DNA from: Phoronis australis
Lineage: Eukaryota; Phoronida; Phoronidae
Direction of reading: 5' to 3'
DNA: 64,000 bases
NCBI GenBank assembly: GCA_002633005.1
Contig: NMRA01000145.1
Span: forward strand, 403,737 to 467,736
Part shown: positions 50,501-62,600 of the stretch, one piece after another
How the letters are laid out: each line of letters opens with the position of its first letter
Position numbering within the stretch: the first letter of the stretch is position 1
Notes under the pieces: generated by a model
Told to the model about the DNA's origin: nothing
The model's input: only the letters and a program-made list of their open reading frames with translations
The model's database searches: none
Program-made: the position numbers and the translations under genes

Positions 50501-53264
50501 ACCTTTTCACTGAGAGCCGCTGGTGCCGTGGTGTCATATTCTGAAATAAATGTGAACGTACCATAAGCTACCTAGAATCTGAGGTACAAAAGTCATTCCA
50601 AGACTGCAAAAAAGAATTTATATCTAATACAACCTAATCTATACTAAACTCCCTTTTACGCTACAATAAAATCTCGCAAGTTTAGGACACAATCATGCAG
50701 ACCAGTGAAATTTGAATTCCTCATTTTTTCATAAAAGATAAGTAACACCAACTCAAAGCTTTACTATTTTCAAGCTCTGTACCAATAGCTACCAACAAAC
50801 AATATTTTTGAAAATGGTGGTCATTCACAACAAGATTAGAAGCAGTCGAATAATGATTTTTGTCTGAATTTGGCAAGATGTTACCATATAAAGACTAATA
50901 GCGTAATTGAAAATGAACACGAGAGCTTGGATGATATAAGATTTAGTCAACGTTTTCTTGTTCGCTTTACATTCAGCTGACAACTGAACAAATGCTTTAC
51001 TCTCTCCATGCTGTTAGGCACAATCAATTCTGACAAAAATAACTGCCAAAGTATTCTAACAATGTTGTGACTGACCACAGTTATTCAAATCATTGTCTGA
51101 CAACAGCTATAGTACAAAGCATTGAAAACGATAAAGCATGTTTTAAAATATTTGGAACTCCTTATCTTTTAGAAAAAACACAAAAATTAAATTTCACTTG
51201 TCTACCACATTGTGTCCTAAATTGTGAGATATCACCAGATACTGCAAAAGTTACACTATACTTAACATTTTTTTTAAAACCAATGTCTTGGAAGTTACAT
51301 AACACTTCCAAATTCTCTTTGAATTGATGTTTCTCTCTCAGTCCTTAGATTAATGAATGCTACACAATCATTACAATACATTTACCTTTGAACCCAATGA
51401 ACACAGTGGTACAGCTCCGATTCAAAGTGAATAGTTAACCTACCCATTTTGTCGATGTCTTCCAGTTCTACAAATATCCTGGTGGGGTCTTTGCCTTTGA
51501 GGACAGCATGTCTTACCATCATACGCTGTTTCTTATTCTACAGTATAAATAAACATCGGGTTGATCATAAAATTCACACTCACTGAACAAACAAGTATTC
51601 CTTATAAAACTAGTTTGTGTAAGTTAAATAATTTGGGTTGTGTCAAAGATGAATACCACTTTCTCTTAGTGTGCTGTGCATACCAAGACCTTTGAGTACA
51701 ATCAGTTCTGGATGCTTAGCTTAATGCCAAGTTGTCAAACGCGACCTAGCGAAAATTCCAGGTCACCGAAACTTAGGTCGGTAGTCACCAACCAAAAAAA
51801 GAATTAAATTTAGGAAAAAATGCTACCAATTTCAAGTTTGGAAGTCACCACAAAATTTGGAATGTATTTCAGGTGAGTTATTGTCTGACTTTGATACTCG
51901 CTGTGACAACTTCATGGCTACTTAGCATATCCCCAGGTCACCATAAACAATCTGAAGTCACGTTGGCATGCTGCAGGTTGCCAAATCAAGCATTGACAAT
52001 ACTCAAGTGAAAATGCTTTTTATAGTCATTTTCCCACATTATTTAAATTTTTAATTTTTTATGAGAACTTCTGAGACCTCACTTCTATAAACTCATCCAC
52101 TATGCTCTCAAGCGTCACAATGTAGTCTACTTTGCAGCGCACCTGTCAACTTACTATCCAGTATTCACTATGGCCAATGAACAAAAAGACTCAAACTTTG
52201 TCAAACTCCCACACTAATTGCCTCTGCTGAATTAGATACCCACAAAAATACCAGCATCCTTCTGAACACAAGGCAGGTAGCCTGCATCCCTGTTAAAAGT
52301 ATTTTGTATTGATGACATATTGCGTAAGCAGTTTCAGTGCAAATCAGTTTGAAGTCAACCATGATAATGGTGGGAACCTAACCTGAGACAAGCCACACAC
52401 GTGAAACCAAAGCTTAAAAACCACCCATTTTATTTGTTGAACATCTTCCTGTATTTTCCACTGATAAATGTACTGTCTCACTTGACTCATTTTTCAAAAA
52501 TACAAAGAGCATCATGGTGTGTCTGAATTGTTTTCCCAGACCCCAGAAAACTCAGGAACAGATACTAAAAAGTTTACACAGAGGGTCCGCAAGACCCCAG
52601 CACTTGCAAAAGAAGCCAGAACGCTTTTACAATGATCAGGCTTTTCCACAAACATTGCTGGAACAAAGAGTTACCTTCTTCAACTCTTTCTTACGAGCCT
52701 CTTTACCTGAAATAAACAAAGAATAGCCAAGTTTAAAAGATGAGAAATGACCATGCAAGCAAAGTATAATGTAAGAAACGTTACTCATAGTTGACAAATT
52801 TTTCTTGAGAAAATGCTATTGACATGTGCCTGGAATTTCAACAGTGGTACCGGTAACACAATTTCCTTCCTCAGCAAAAACAAGAGAGTGCAACTCAGAC
52901 AAAGTTGAAATTTTGCTAATGTTGCCAGAGCACAGCACACCAAACTTACACAGGTAAGAAAGGACTTCCACAATCATTCAGTTCATGCTGTACCAAAATA
53001 ACGAAATATCGTTCAAAATCTCTCATTCAGTGAAAAACGTCAGATTCCACACATCCTGTCCATTTTCCGTTATTGCTGAAAAAACAGGGTCTCTACAACT
53101 CTACAAGTGCCCAGCATGTCTTGTTGCAATGAAATTGAAAAATACCCGGTCGTGCGTAGACGGTGGCTGGCCACTTTCAGCCACGTAAATGCAAACTTAC
53201 GAGCTTGATCTGTTGGATTCATAAATTTACCACTTTTAGTGGTATTAATGGATCGCCGCCCCAT
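41586..53264 (-). CDS. WBP11: WW domain-binding protein 11 (spliceosomal, PP1-binding), complete
   Basis: WBP11 (SIPP1/NpwBP) is a nuclear pre-mRNA splicing factor that binds WW domains through Pro-rich motifs and docks protein phosphatase 1. Thirteen exons in transcript order: 53201-53264, 52675-52706, 51444-51537, 50443-50540, 48647-48734, 47697-47841, 47302-47426, 46083-46133, 45097-45449, 44385-44637, 43497-43688, 42588-42866, 41586-41704. All phases agree; 630 residues. The start MGRRSINTTKSGKFMNPTDQ and the end KDDAYDAFMKEMEGLL are family hallmarks. In between: a Lys-rich N-terminus with RMMVRHAVLKGKDP, IPLPEAP and DIPLPMPQPKSILKK, an RVxF-type docking motif KIRF (about 238-241), an unusual Arg/Glu-rich helix (about 265-325), an acidic Ser/Glu run, and PPGPPPG/PPGRPPG-rich exons 11-12. 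The donor after exon 6 (GTTCGA) is weak. Exon 8 is short and the least certain. Confidence 0.95.
43809..43852. repeat. A-rich simple repeat in WBP11 intron
   Basis: Runs of A broken by single T (AAAAAAT units) in the intron between exons 10 and 11. Confidence 0.85.
46447..46532 (+). repeat. tRNA-like SINE or tRNA relic in WBP11 intron 7-9 region
   Basis: AGCTCAGTGG resembles an A box and GGGTTCAAGCC a B box, at tRNA spacing. No complete cloverleaf can be drawn, and it is followed by AT-rich sequence. Confidence 0.35.
48919..50364. mobile_element. 1.45-kb element bounded by a perfect 19-bp inverted repeat (WBP11 intron)
   Basis: GAATAGCGGATTTGCAGCG at 48919-48937 recurs inverted at 50346-50364. 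The inside is richer in CpG than its surroundings (for example around 49690-49790) and has only short frames on both strands, none recognised. No flanking target duplication found. A non-autonomous DNA transposon is the simplest reading. Confidence 0.5.
50703..50945 (+). repeat. Diverged interspersed repeat, copy 2
   Basis: The counterpart of 30993-31260, inside the WBP11 intron between exons 3 and 4. No coding. Confidence 0.5.
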
Positions 53265-53610
53265 GGTGAAGCAGGTTTAGCTTCCCGGTGCGCAGATGAA
53301 ATGTTCCTTCACAATTTTTCTTCTCGACTTGCTCCTGAAACGGAAACCACGTGTTGTCGTCGGTTAACTTTCGTTAAACTTAACAGTGATGTTTTTTTAA
53401 TGTAACAGCTATTCACACAACTTTCCTTGTTTTATTTACATATTTTGTGTAATTTTAAAGCCACATTCAAATTTTGGTCTAAAATATGTCAATTTTTGTT
53501 GGAGTGTTTACGACAAATATGACAGTTTTTGGCGAACGGAAGTGAATGAAGGAAAATGACAAGCCCTCACTAAAATTCAGGCTCGATTTGCAAGAATATA
53601 CAGCTGCATA
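53265..53610. promoter_or_regulatory. Putative bidirectional promoter of WBP11 and EXOC7
   Basis: The two start codons point away from each other with only 346 bp between. It contains CGGAAGTG at 53537-53544, an ETS/GABP-type site common in bidirectional housekeeping promoters. No TATA box in an obvious position. Both 5' UTRs must lie within this interval unless there are upstream non-coding exons. Confidence 0.6.
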
Positions 53611-56600
53611 ATGGAAGACGGAATAACTCGAAAGTATGAGCACGATACGAAGTTACAAATGGTAAGATATGTGCACATAGCGGGATCAAATCATTTGCAA
53701 TTTTCTCTTCCATTCAACTCCACCTCCACTCCTAGAGTCCTAGATGCTTAGTCCACAGCCAGGCGTCTACACTAATTTCTGTACCAGAAACTGTCGAGTC
53801 GTAAATTGATCAAGTGCACGTCATGCTTCGAATAAGCTATCAAGTGTGTATGCAATCATACAGCATGACTTTTCAAAGTAGATTGCGGTTATAAACCCGC
53901 CTTCAATCACAAATTAAAACTAAAAGTCGACTTTTTTGATTTTAATAGCTACTCTGCAAGCCCTGGCCCCTGATGAACTTAGTCCCAAATTGTTCCTTAG
54001 TGAAATCGGAGGTAATTTCAGGACTTTAAAATAACTGTCATTAGAATTCTGTAGAATTTCATTTTTTACTTAAACCCGTCTGCTATTATTTCAATTTTCT
54101 AAGATATACGGTTATGCTGTGCTCGAAAAGTCCACATCGCTTGGTTGATGATAGAGTGTTTAAATGTGAACAACACTATGGAGTCTCAAAAATGCAGCAC
54201 TTCTTCAGTTCAGACCTGCCGTGGTTGTTACAATTTACGTGTTACATTTGTAGTTCTGTTTGTTGTGTATTAATAAACTACTTTGTCTGCTTACCTCTTA
54301 TTCTTGTCTGTCATTATGTAGCTATTTCATGCAAAAGTAATGGTGAGCGGCGCTGGGAAATCAAGATAAGAATGAATTTGTTGCTGCCATGTCATAAATT
54401 ATCAAAAATTATGTTTTATTCATTCTGCAATTTTTGTTTTAGGAATCATCTCATCTATCTATGCTGAAGGATTCCCTACAGAAAAGCTCTAGTATGACAG
54501 ATAATATGGTGTCCATTTTGACTTCATTTGAAGAACGTTTGATGAGACTGGAAGAGACTATTGTGCCTGTTTACCAGGAAACAGGCAACTTGCAGAGACG
54601 CCAAGAAAGTATTCCTTTTTTATGAGGAGAATTTGTTGCATGACTTTTACTAAGTGATTTTTTTAGAAATGTCATGTAGTGTATTGAAGTAATTGTGTGT
54701 ACGTAAAAATTTAAAACTGATTTCTTTTTCAAACTTGTTTAGTATATTCTGTGTAGAATTGCTTTACTTTTTATGGTCAGCGTAGAATGAAACCTTTTTG
54801 ACATTTCTTCTACCTCGTGTATGTGTACTGAAGACTTTTGATTGAGTGATTTGTAATGTTTTATCTGTTGATGCTAAAGATATTCATGTGTTCCTTAACT
54901 TAGTGTAGATGCTGACAAAATTATGCTTGCACTGGATCATGTCATTAGCTTTTATCATGTGGCCAAAGAGGTTGGAAACACGATTAAGGAAGGGTGAGTT
55001 GAATTTGTTTGACTGGATTACTACCATTTTTACACCCAGTGAAAGTGGCCACCTCTAATTTTTCCAAAATTTCACTTCTATGTTCGGTTATCTGTCATAC
55101 CAATGTTAATACTCATTCACTGAAAATATTTTGGGCATTAACACGTGGGTGTGAAGATATTGTTTGTCGTAACCTCTTAACTTGAAAATTATTCATGTCA
55201 GGTGACTTGATCTACAGGTAAGGTGGAAACTTGATTGAAAATACTAATTTAAAATTTGGGTTATTATCTTAATTCTAATTCTAGCAGTCATGAAATGGTG
55301 AGATTTTAAGTAATCGGAACAGTTGTTGAAATTATTTCCTGAAGGCAACTGACTAATGTTGGATTAGTCAAGCATCAAACTTGAGTTGCTGTGCTATTTG
55401 TGTTTTCCTGAACCTACTGTAGCAGCTCTGGCTGCAGCTTCTTAAATAATAATGTGTTTGAGTTTACTTGAATTTGGTATTTGGTTATCATTGTGCCTGA
55501 TTGATGTTAGTTCAAAACAATATTGATATTAGATTCAAGGTGAATTAAGCAGGCGAGGATTTTTTTAATCTGTATTTTGTATATATTGCAGTCCTGCAAA
55601 GAAGCTTGAAGAATACATTATTTGTATGGAGAAACTACAGCGTGCTGTAAATTACTTCAGCACACACCAACCAGGCAGTCCTGAACTCGTCACAGTGGTA
55701 TGTGTTGATTCGAAATAAGCTTGTCCCCACAGTCACTGTCTTATGTGTTGATCCAAAACGAAGTTGCTTCCATAGTCACAAAAGTGAGCGCTGGTTCAAG
55801 GTCGGTTTTTAACCACAGTCACTGTTTATGTGTTGATAAAAATTAGTTTGCTTCTATTTTCATAGCGGTCAGTGGTGGTTCAAAATTGGCCGACAGTCAC
55901 TGTGTTTTGTGTGGATCCATTATTAGTTTGCTTCCTTTGCCACAATGGTGAGTGCTGGTTCAAATTGGCTTTTCACCAGTCACTGTGTATGGCTTTAAAC
56001 TCTTTAGAAATACTATGTGAAGTGAACTTTCCATGAATTAACACTTGATTACTGTCTTAAAGAATAGGAACAATTGACAAACATGCCTTCAGTTTTTATC
56101 TTATTCCTGTCGAAAGTAATCTTGTCAATTACTCTTTCCGTAGAATAGAATTAGAATACCTTCCATGCAAGAGCTCATAATGTACATATCTGATAAGCGT
56201 CAAGGGCTCATTTTTAACAAAAATTGCATGTTCAGTCATAGTGTAAATGGTCATAACTCCGATTTTGAATTGTACGCAGTTCATTAATCATGGTGGTGAA
56301 AGTGGTCATTAAAATCTGAATATGAAAAATTATCAACTTAACATTTGTTGTAACGTTTCGCGTCGAATTTGCAGTAATGTGCTTACGACCGTCTTAGCTA
56401 TGGCAGGACTTGCAGCGTTTGATGAAACTGGCCTCAGAAATTGTGGCTTCCATTTTATTTTTGATTACAGTTAAGTTTCTTTAAATTACAACACAATATG
56501 CCAGAACAGTTCAGCAAGAGTAAACATTCAAGAAGACAATTTTACGTGATGATTTGAAAACTTCATATATTGCAGTTGTCATCAACAAACACAAGATAAA

Positions 56601-59600
56601 TTTTGACCATTTTTGGCAATACGTTATGCGTTAAACTTTGGAAAATCAAAAAATGTCAATTTTGGCCATTATTTCTGATCGAATTTAGGGAAACTTCACA
56701 GTATTTCAAGATAATGGCATTGTGGTGAGAATGAAAGATATTCCATAAATCTATAATTTGGGAAGTGAACCCGTCATTTTTCATTTGCCCTTAAAAAGGC
56801 CAATGAATAAAAAATCGCTGTTGTGTGTTCTTGCTCTAGCAAAACAAAAAACTAATTTTCAGAACACCTTGTTCAGTCAAGGCAAAGAGTCTCTTGAGGA
56901 AGAATTCAAGGTGATTTTGAACAAGCATAGTAAGCCAGTGCCAGCTGTGACAGTTTTGGACATGTGTGATGAAAACGAAGACGGTAGGCTGTGAAGGGGT
57001 CATTTTTACTGGCTCTGTTCATTTCATTAAAGTTGCTAAAAATCACGTTATGTTTCAGTCCCACTTTGGAGTTAGATCTCTTGCAGTTGTTAAATTGATC
57101 TCAACGCATTCCGAACTCAAGTTAGGTGTGATGTCTGAACTTTGTAAGGAGGGCCTGTTTGTTATGACTCATTACCTGTTGTCTGGTCTTGGCGAGTCAT
57201 TCTGTGTGCCAAGTTTGGCCTCAAGCTGTAACAAATTTTCAATTCTTTCCGTGCATTGACATCGCTTATAAAATGAGTGAGAAACAAGTCGAGACCAGTG
57301 TAGTGGCAGTGAATGAACTAAATTGAAAGTTTAGTTTTTGATTCTAATATGTTGTGTTCATCAGATCAGACTCACGCGAGACCCTCTGAAGCTGTTTCAT
57401 GTTTTGCCACCACTCTGATGCTGACATCGAACATGAAATGCAGAAAAATGGACCACTATATCTAATGCATTCACAGGATTCATTGTACCATATGGATTAT
57501 AAACCTTGTTTTGAGCATTGTGGTCTTTCTCTGCATATTTCTAATGTAACTGCTTTCCAGACACAAAAAGCGCCCAAAGTTTGGTCAGCGAAGATGAGGA
57601 TGAAACTAGGACGACAATACAACATCTTCCTGAGGAAGCTGTGACTAACTTGCATAAGATTGCCAAATGGCTTGTCTCCAACAGTGACAATTCAGACTTC
57701 CTGAATAGTTATGCCACAGTTAGGGCAGCTATGTTAATGCGGTCAATTCAAAGGTGAGTGTCTGGCAATATATAATTTGTTTCTACTTCTAGGAAGGTTC
57801 CTATGAATGTCATGCTTTGTGCAGTTTGCCTGAATTTGCCGCTTGCGCACACGGAGTCAGTCGTTATGGTTTTTATCGAACAACATAAATCATACACAGA
57901 AATTGCAAATTTGATGGTTTCCACGTACTTTGTCTTGTCACTTCAACTACGATATCAAATTATTTTAATCATTTCACTAAGTAATGGAGCACCTGTCAAA
58001 CTTAAATAATAGTCTTTGCAAACACCAACGTCTGTAAGTGGAAATTTTAGCCATATCCCCTGTCAATCTGACATGGTTTTGCCTTTACAGTTTCCGCGAC
58101 CATGTCAAAGCTCAGAGCGGTGGCGCTGTTAGCGCCTCTCTACCAATGTCGCCTGCTCCAAGTCTTGTCAGGAATTTCAAGGCAACGAGTACACCAAACA
58201 AGCGAGGCTCTTCCAAGAAGCACCATGGGTAAAACAAAGTGTTTTTTCGCAATTGTCTGTTTATTGTACTTGCAATGACCATTTTATGCCAGTTTTAAGG
58301 TTCTTGTTGGTACTGAATGCTCGCTAGATCAAGTGACAATTTTTAAGTAGTTAAGTAATTTGAAATTTGTTGAGTTTCATGTTTTTGTACCCAAACTGAA
58401 TGATATGATCATAAACTCTATTAATTGGGTTTGTTTTCATTAAATGTTTTATTTTCCAGGGGAAAGCATCAGTTCTTGGTGGCACCTTTTATAAATATAA
58501 GTCCTTGGTTTTCTTGGAGAGGCATTTTCAATGTTGATAACTGTTCCTTGGCGTGTATACACTCTCCCGGGAACAATAGAAAGTGATGTTATAACTTTTC
58601 AAAAGGCCTCCATCTTACTGATGCAGTCTCTTCCATTGAGCAATTACGAATGACCGACGCTCAGTTCGTGTAGGATATTATGTATCCTTATCAGTGAATG
58701 TATCACCAAGATGCGACCTTTTTATCAGTTTAATTGAGTTTAATGCTAATGTCAAATATTGTGTTATTCTGTTCCAGGTTTATGCGAAAAGCATCTACAT
58801 TTATGAAGCAGACGTCACATGCACTAGAAGCGGGTAAAGTAGCACTTCTGATTTTCTTCACATTTTCTCCTGAGCATTTGCTTTCTCGCAACAAGTTTTC
58901 AAATTTGTTCATAATTTCTCTACAAATTTGTGTTCATAATATGTGTACAAAATTTTGTATTAGTTAATCTGTGGAATCTATGAAATTCAGTCTTGTTTCA
59001 TATTATGTGTACATTCTGTCTTGTTCATGATCTTTAAAAAACAGTTTTCTTCAAACTGTCGTTAATAATTTACTCATGACTTGCTTGGTGTCCATTTAAG
59101 GCAGTGTACGAAATAAACATTTACGATTGGTGACATTGTTGTAATGTCGTATGTCCATGATTTTTATCAGGTGGACCACGTAAACATGCTTCATTAAGTA
59201 TAGACTGGAGGGAGGAGGAGGAAGTAGAAAGCGACATCTACATCAACTGTGTGACGGCCACGCTGAAGCTGGTCCAGAGTGAGGCTCAACTAATGACGCA
59301 GATCGTGCCAGACAAGTTCCAGCGAAAGCTGTTTGACCAACTTGTTCAACAGGCTTTGGACAGTATTGTGGGAGAAGGAGAGGTAGGCTTTGTACAAGTT
59401 GACGCGTGCAATACCTAGTGAGACAATTTACTCGAATTGTGTCAATCTGGGCCGGTAATGCTGACCCAAATTTTCACAATTTTGATGTGGTATGAGTTTG
59501 TGTGGTTGTGTCAATTTGGCTCAGCACAAGGCATGTTCACTCTCTTGGGACGTTCACGTCGTGGATTAAGCTTAAAACTATTTACCATAACTAAACTTTT

Positions 59601-62600
59601 GTACCCATAACACTGTGCCTTTTGCCATACGAACTAAATTTTTTTCCTATTATGACCCTGGGTTCTGTTTCAGGAAAAGTGACTTAATACTGAAATTTGT
59701 TCTGGTGCTCCTTCTTCACAGTTGCCAAATAAAGGTTTAGGCAGTATAATTATAAGCCTGGAATTTATTTGTGCAAATTTTCTCAGTAATTAACAATTAT
59801 GGGTATATTCTTAAATACGGTACTTTATTTTTTTGCTAACCTCAGTTTAAATTATTTTTCAAAAATAGTGATGTGGAGCATCATACCAAATTTCTGTCTT
59901 GAATCTTAAGTCGCTTTTTATGAAACAGACCCTTGGAGTATTTAATCCCATCACATTTCCAAAATTTGTTTGGACGGTTTAAAATGTATACCGCATAGTA
60001 GTATTTGCGATGACAGATTATAAGGTTATCGCAGGGTTTTGTGCAAAATTTTGCCATCAGCACATTTTCCACTCAGAGGGTGTCACTTCCCATGTAACAG
60101 CATTGTTTTTCTCTGTTTTTTTCATACTAGCTATGCCTGCACCGTCTGTTTGTGACGGATAATGTTCTCTTCTTTCTAGCAAATTTCATCAACGGCAAAA
60201 AAAGCGGTAGCCAAACACGAGTATGCCGCGGTGCTGTTATTGTTCCCAGTTGTCAGACATCTTCGTTCCATCAAGCCCGAATTTGACTTTGCACTGGAAG
60301 GATGTCAGACACCGACGCGTGCCAAGATAGCTTCTCTGATAGCCATTCTCGATAGCACGGTGAGCATTAGAATATGTAAAAATGTGCATCTTGTATTTGG
60401 AAGTGGAAGAGTGTATGATTGGTGTAGCAATACATTGCATGTATCATGTTGAAAGACCATGAATTGTTGCAACTTCTGATGCCATCACTGAATTCACCTT
60501 ATTCACATCTTAACCCAAATTTTTATCTCAGTTCAATGGATTCAAAGTCACTGCACACAGATGTGCTTTGGCTGCAATTGTCAAGAGGGCGTTGTTTCAT
60601 GTACAAGGTTTTTGGTATCAAGGTCATATTTTTTAATATAACGGTAGATTATTTTTCTTATATTTGATCTTCTTTGATCTAGGGTGCCAAGGCGCTTGAA
60701 GATTTTATTGATGATGTCAAAAACGACCCCGACAAGGTCACAAACATGCCCAAGGATGGTACTGTGCATGAAATTTCAACAAATGTAAGTCCTTCATAGT
60801 GTGTCTCAACAGATGTAAGTGGTTCTTAGTGAGTCTCAACAAATATAGTCTTTCATAATGTGTCTCAACAGATGTAAGTGCTTCTTAGTGAGTCTCAACA
60901 AATATAGTCCTCTGTACTGTGTCTCAACAAATGTAAGTGCTTCATAGTTTGTCTCAACAAAATGTTCAGTAGTAAGTCACAACAAAATAGTCCTTCATAA
61001 TGTGTCTCAATAAGTGCTTCTTAGTGTGTCTCTAGAAATATAATCCTTAAGTTTGTAGTGTGTCTCAACTAATGTAAGTGCTTCTTAGTGTGTCTCAAGA
61101 AGTATAGTCCTTCACACTGTGTCTCAACAAATGTATGTCCTTTATAGTATGTCTCAACAAGTGTATGTGTTTTGCAGTCATTCTCGACAAATGTAAATAC
61201 TTCATAGTTATGAGGTAACTCATTCATTCCCTGTTACAATGACCCTTGCAGCCTGCAGCTGGTCACATAACTGGTGTTTTAGCTACATGCGGAAATACTA
61301 ATGAAAACTAGTGGGTTAACCTGGGCAATGAAAACATGCATAGAGGAGACTGCATTTGTGAGCTTTATTAACAAGTACTACAGGCTATAGGTTATCAGAC
61401 AGAATTCTCTTTCCTAGCTCTGACTGTGAATTCTGCTTATTCTCATCAGTCGTGATGGTTAAGTCCGTTTACAGTTGTCATGACATGGAATTGAAAGTCA
61501 TTTTGTCTGACTATTTTTGTCATGTCCTTTACTTGATGAGACCCCATTTGACCACTTTTCACTGTTCATCCTTGCTTGTAGACGGTGATATTCCTCCAGA
61601 ACTTGCAGCAGTGTGTCGAGACTGCCGGAGCCATGCTTACAGCTGCACAAGGTAAGTGGTGCGCTTGCTGGTGGCTGTTACAATTAAGGAAGGGTCTCCA
61701 AGGTTGTCGTCAACACTTTGGTGATAACTTATCTTGGCCTTAAGATCAGTCAACATTCAATTTTTAGTGGAGACATAATCTTCATTTCAATAGCCATTAT
61801 CCAACATGGTGGTAGCGTAATGAAACACTTGTTGTCACTAGATGGCAGTACAGTAGTTGTTAGACACTGTTGTATGGTTTCAGAATGTACCTGAATGTAA
61901 GAAATTGCATTTTGTCGCTATGTACTCAGCCGGTCTGGTGCACTAGAACTAGAAACTGCATCGAGTTAATAGGCACTTTTTGTTCTCCCATTGCTAAAGA
62001 GTTTTTCATTTTAATGTTTCCTATTGAAGCAATTTGGAATGGCTGGCCTATCCTGAAATAGTCTGAAACATCTTTTGATTCATAAATCCTTAGGAGGTTC
62101 TGTGTAGCAACAGAAATATAATCTATCAAGACAAGGAAGATTTTGAGAACAATTTTGTAGGGCTATATGCCTTCATGATTTGGATTTTTTGACAGTTAAT
62201 GAGTGGGAATGGTGTTTTTAGTCTTTCACAGCCAGTGCGAGATGAGACTACTTTGCATGTCAAACAATCGCAGGTTCATGTGGGTGTTGGTTACATTCTT
62301 TACAACTGACGTGTCTCGTGTGACATTCTCGCAGATGCAGCACAGGAAAAGCCTCTTGCCTTGGGTGTAAGTGAGGTGGTGGCGTACTCACGAAAACTCG
62401 TGTCAGGATTTTATGGTGCGTCGACAGTTTTCTGGAGACGTTCTGACATAGAGAGCTGTGTTACACGTTGGTGTCCATTGCAGTGGTGCACCTCTCACGG
62501 TTGTTAGCAGACGGGGTCTTTTTGTTGCTTGCAGTAATCCCATTAGTAAAGCTGTGTGGGTCACATGTGTTTTGGTCATATTTGCACTTTTGTGTTGTGT

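Noticed and set aside
54114-54467. 117-codon frame upstream of EXOC7 exon 2
   Set aside because: Intronic; Cys/Phe-rich chance frame ending across the exon 2 acceptor in the wrong frame.
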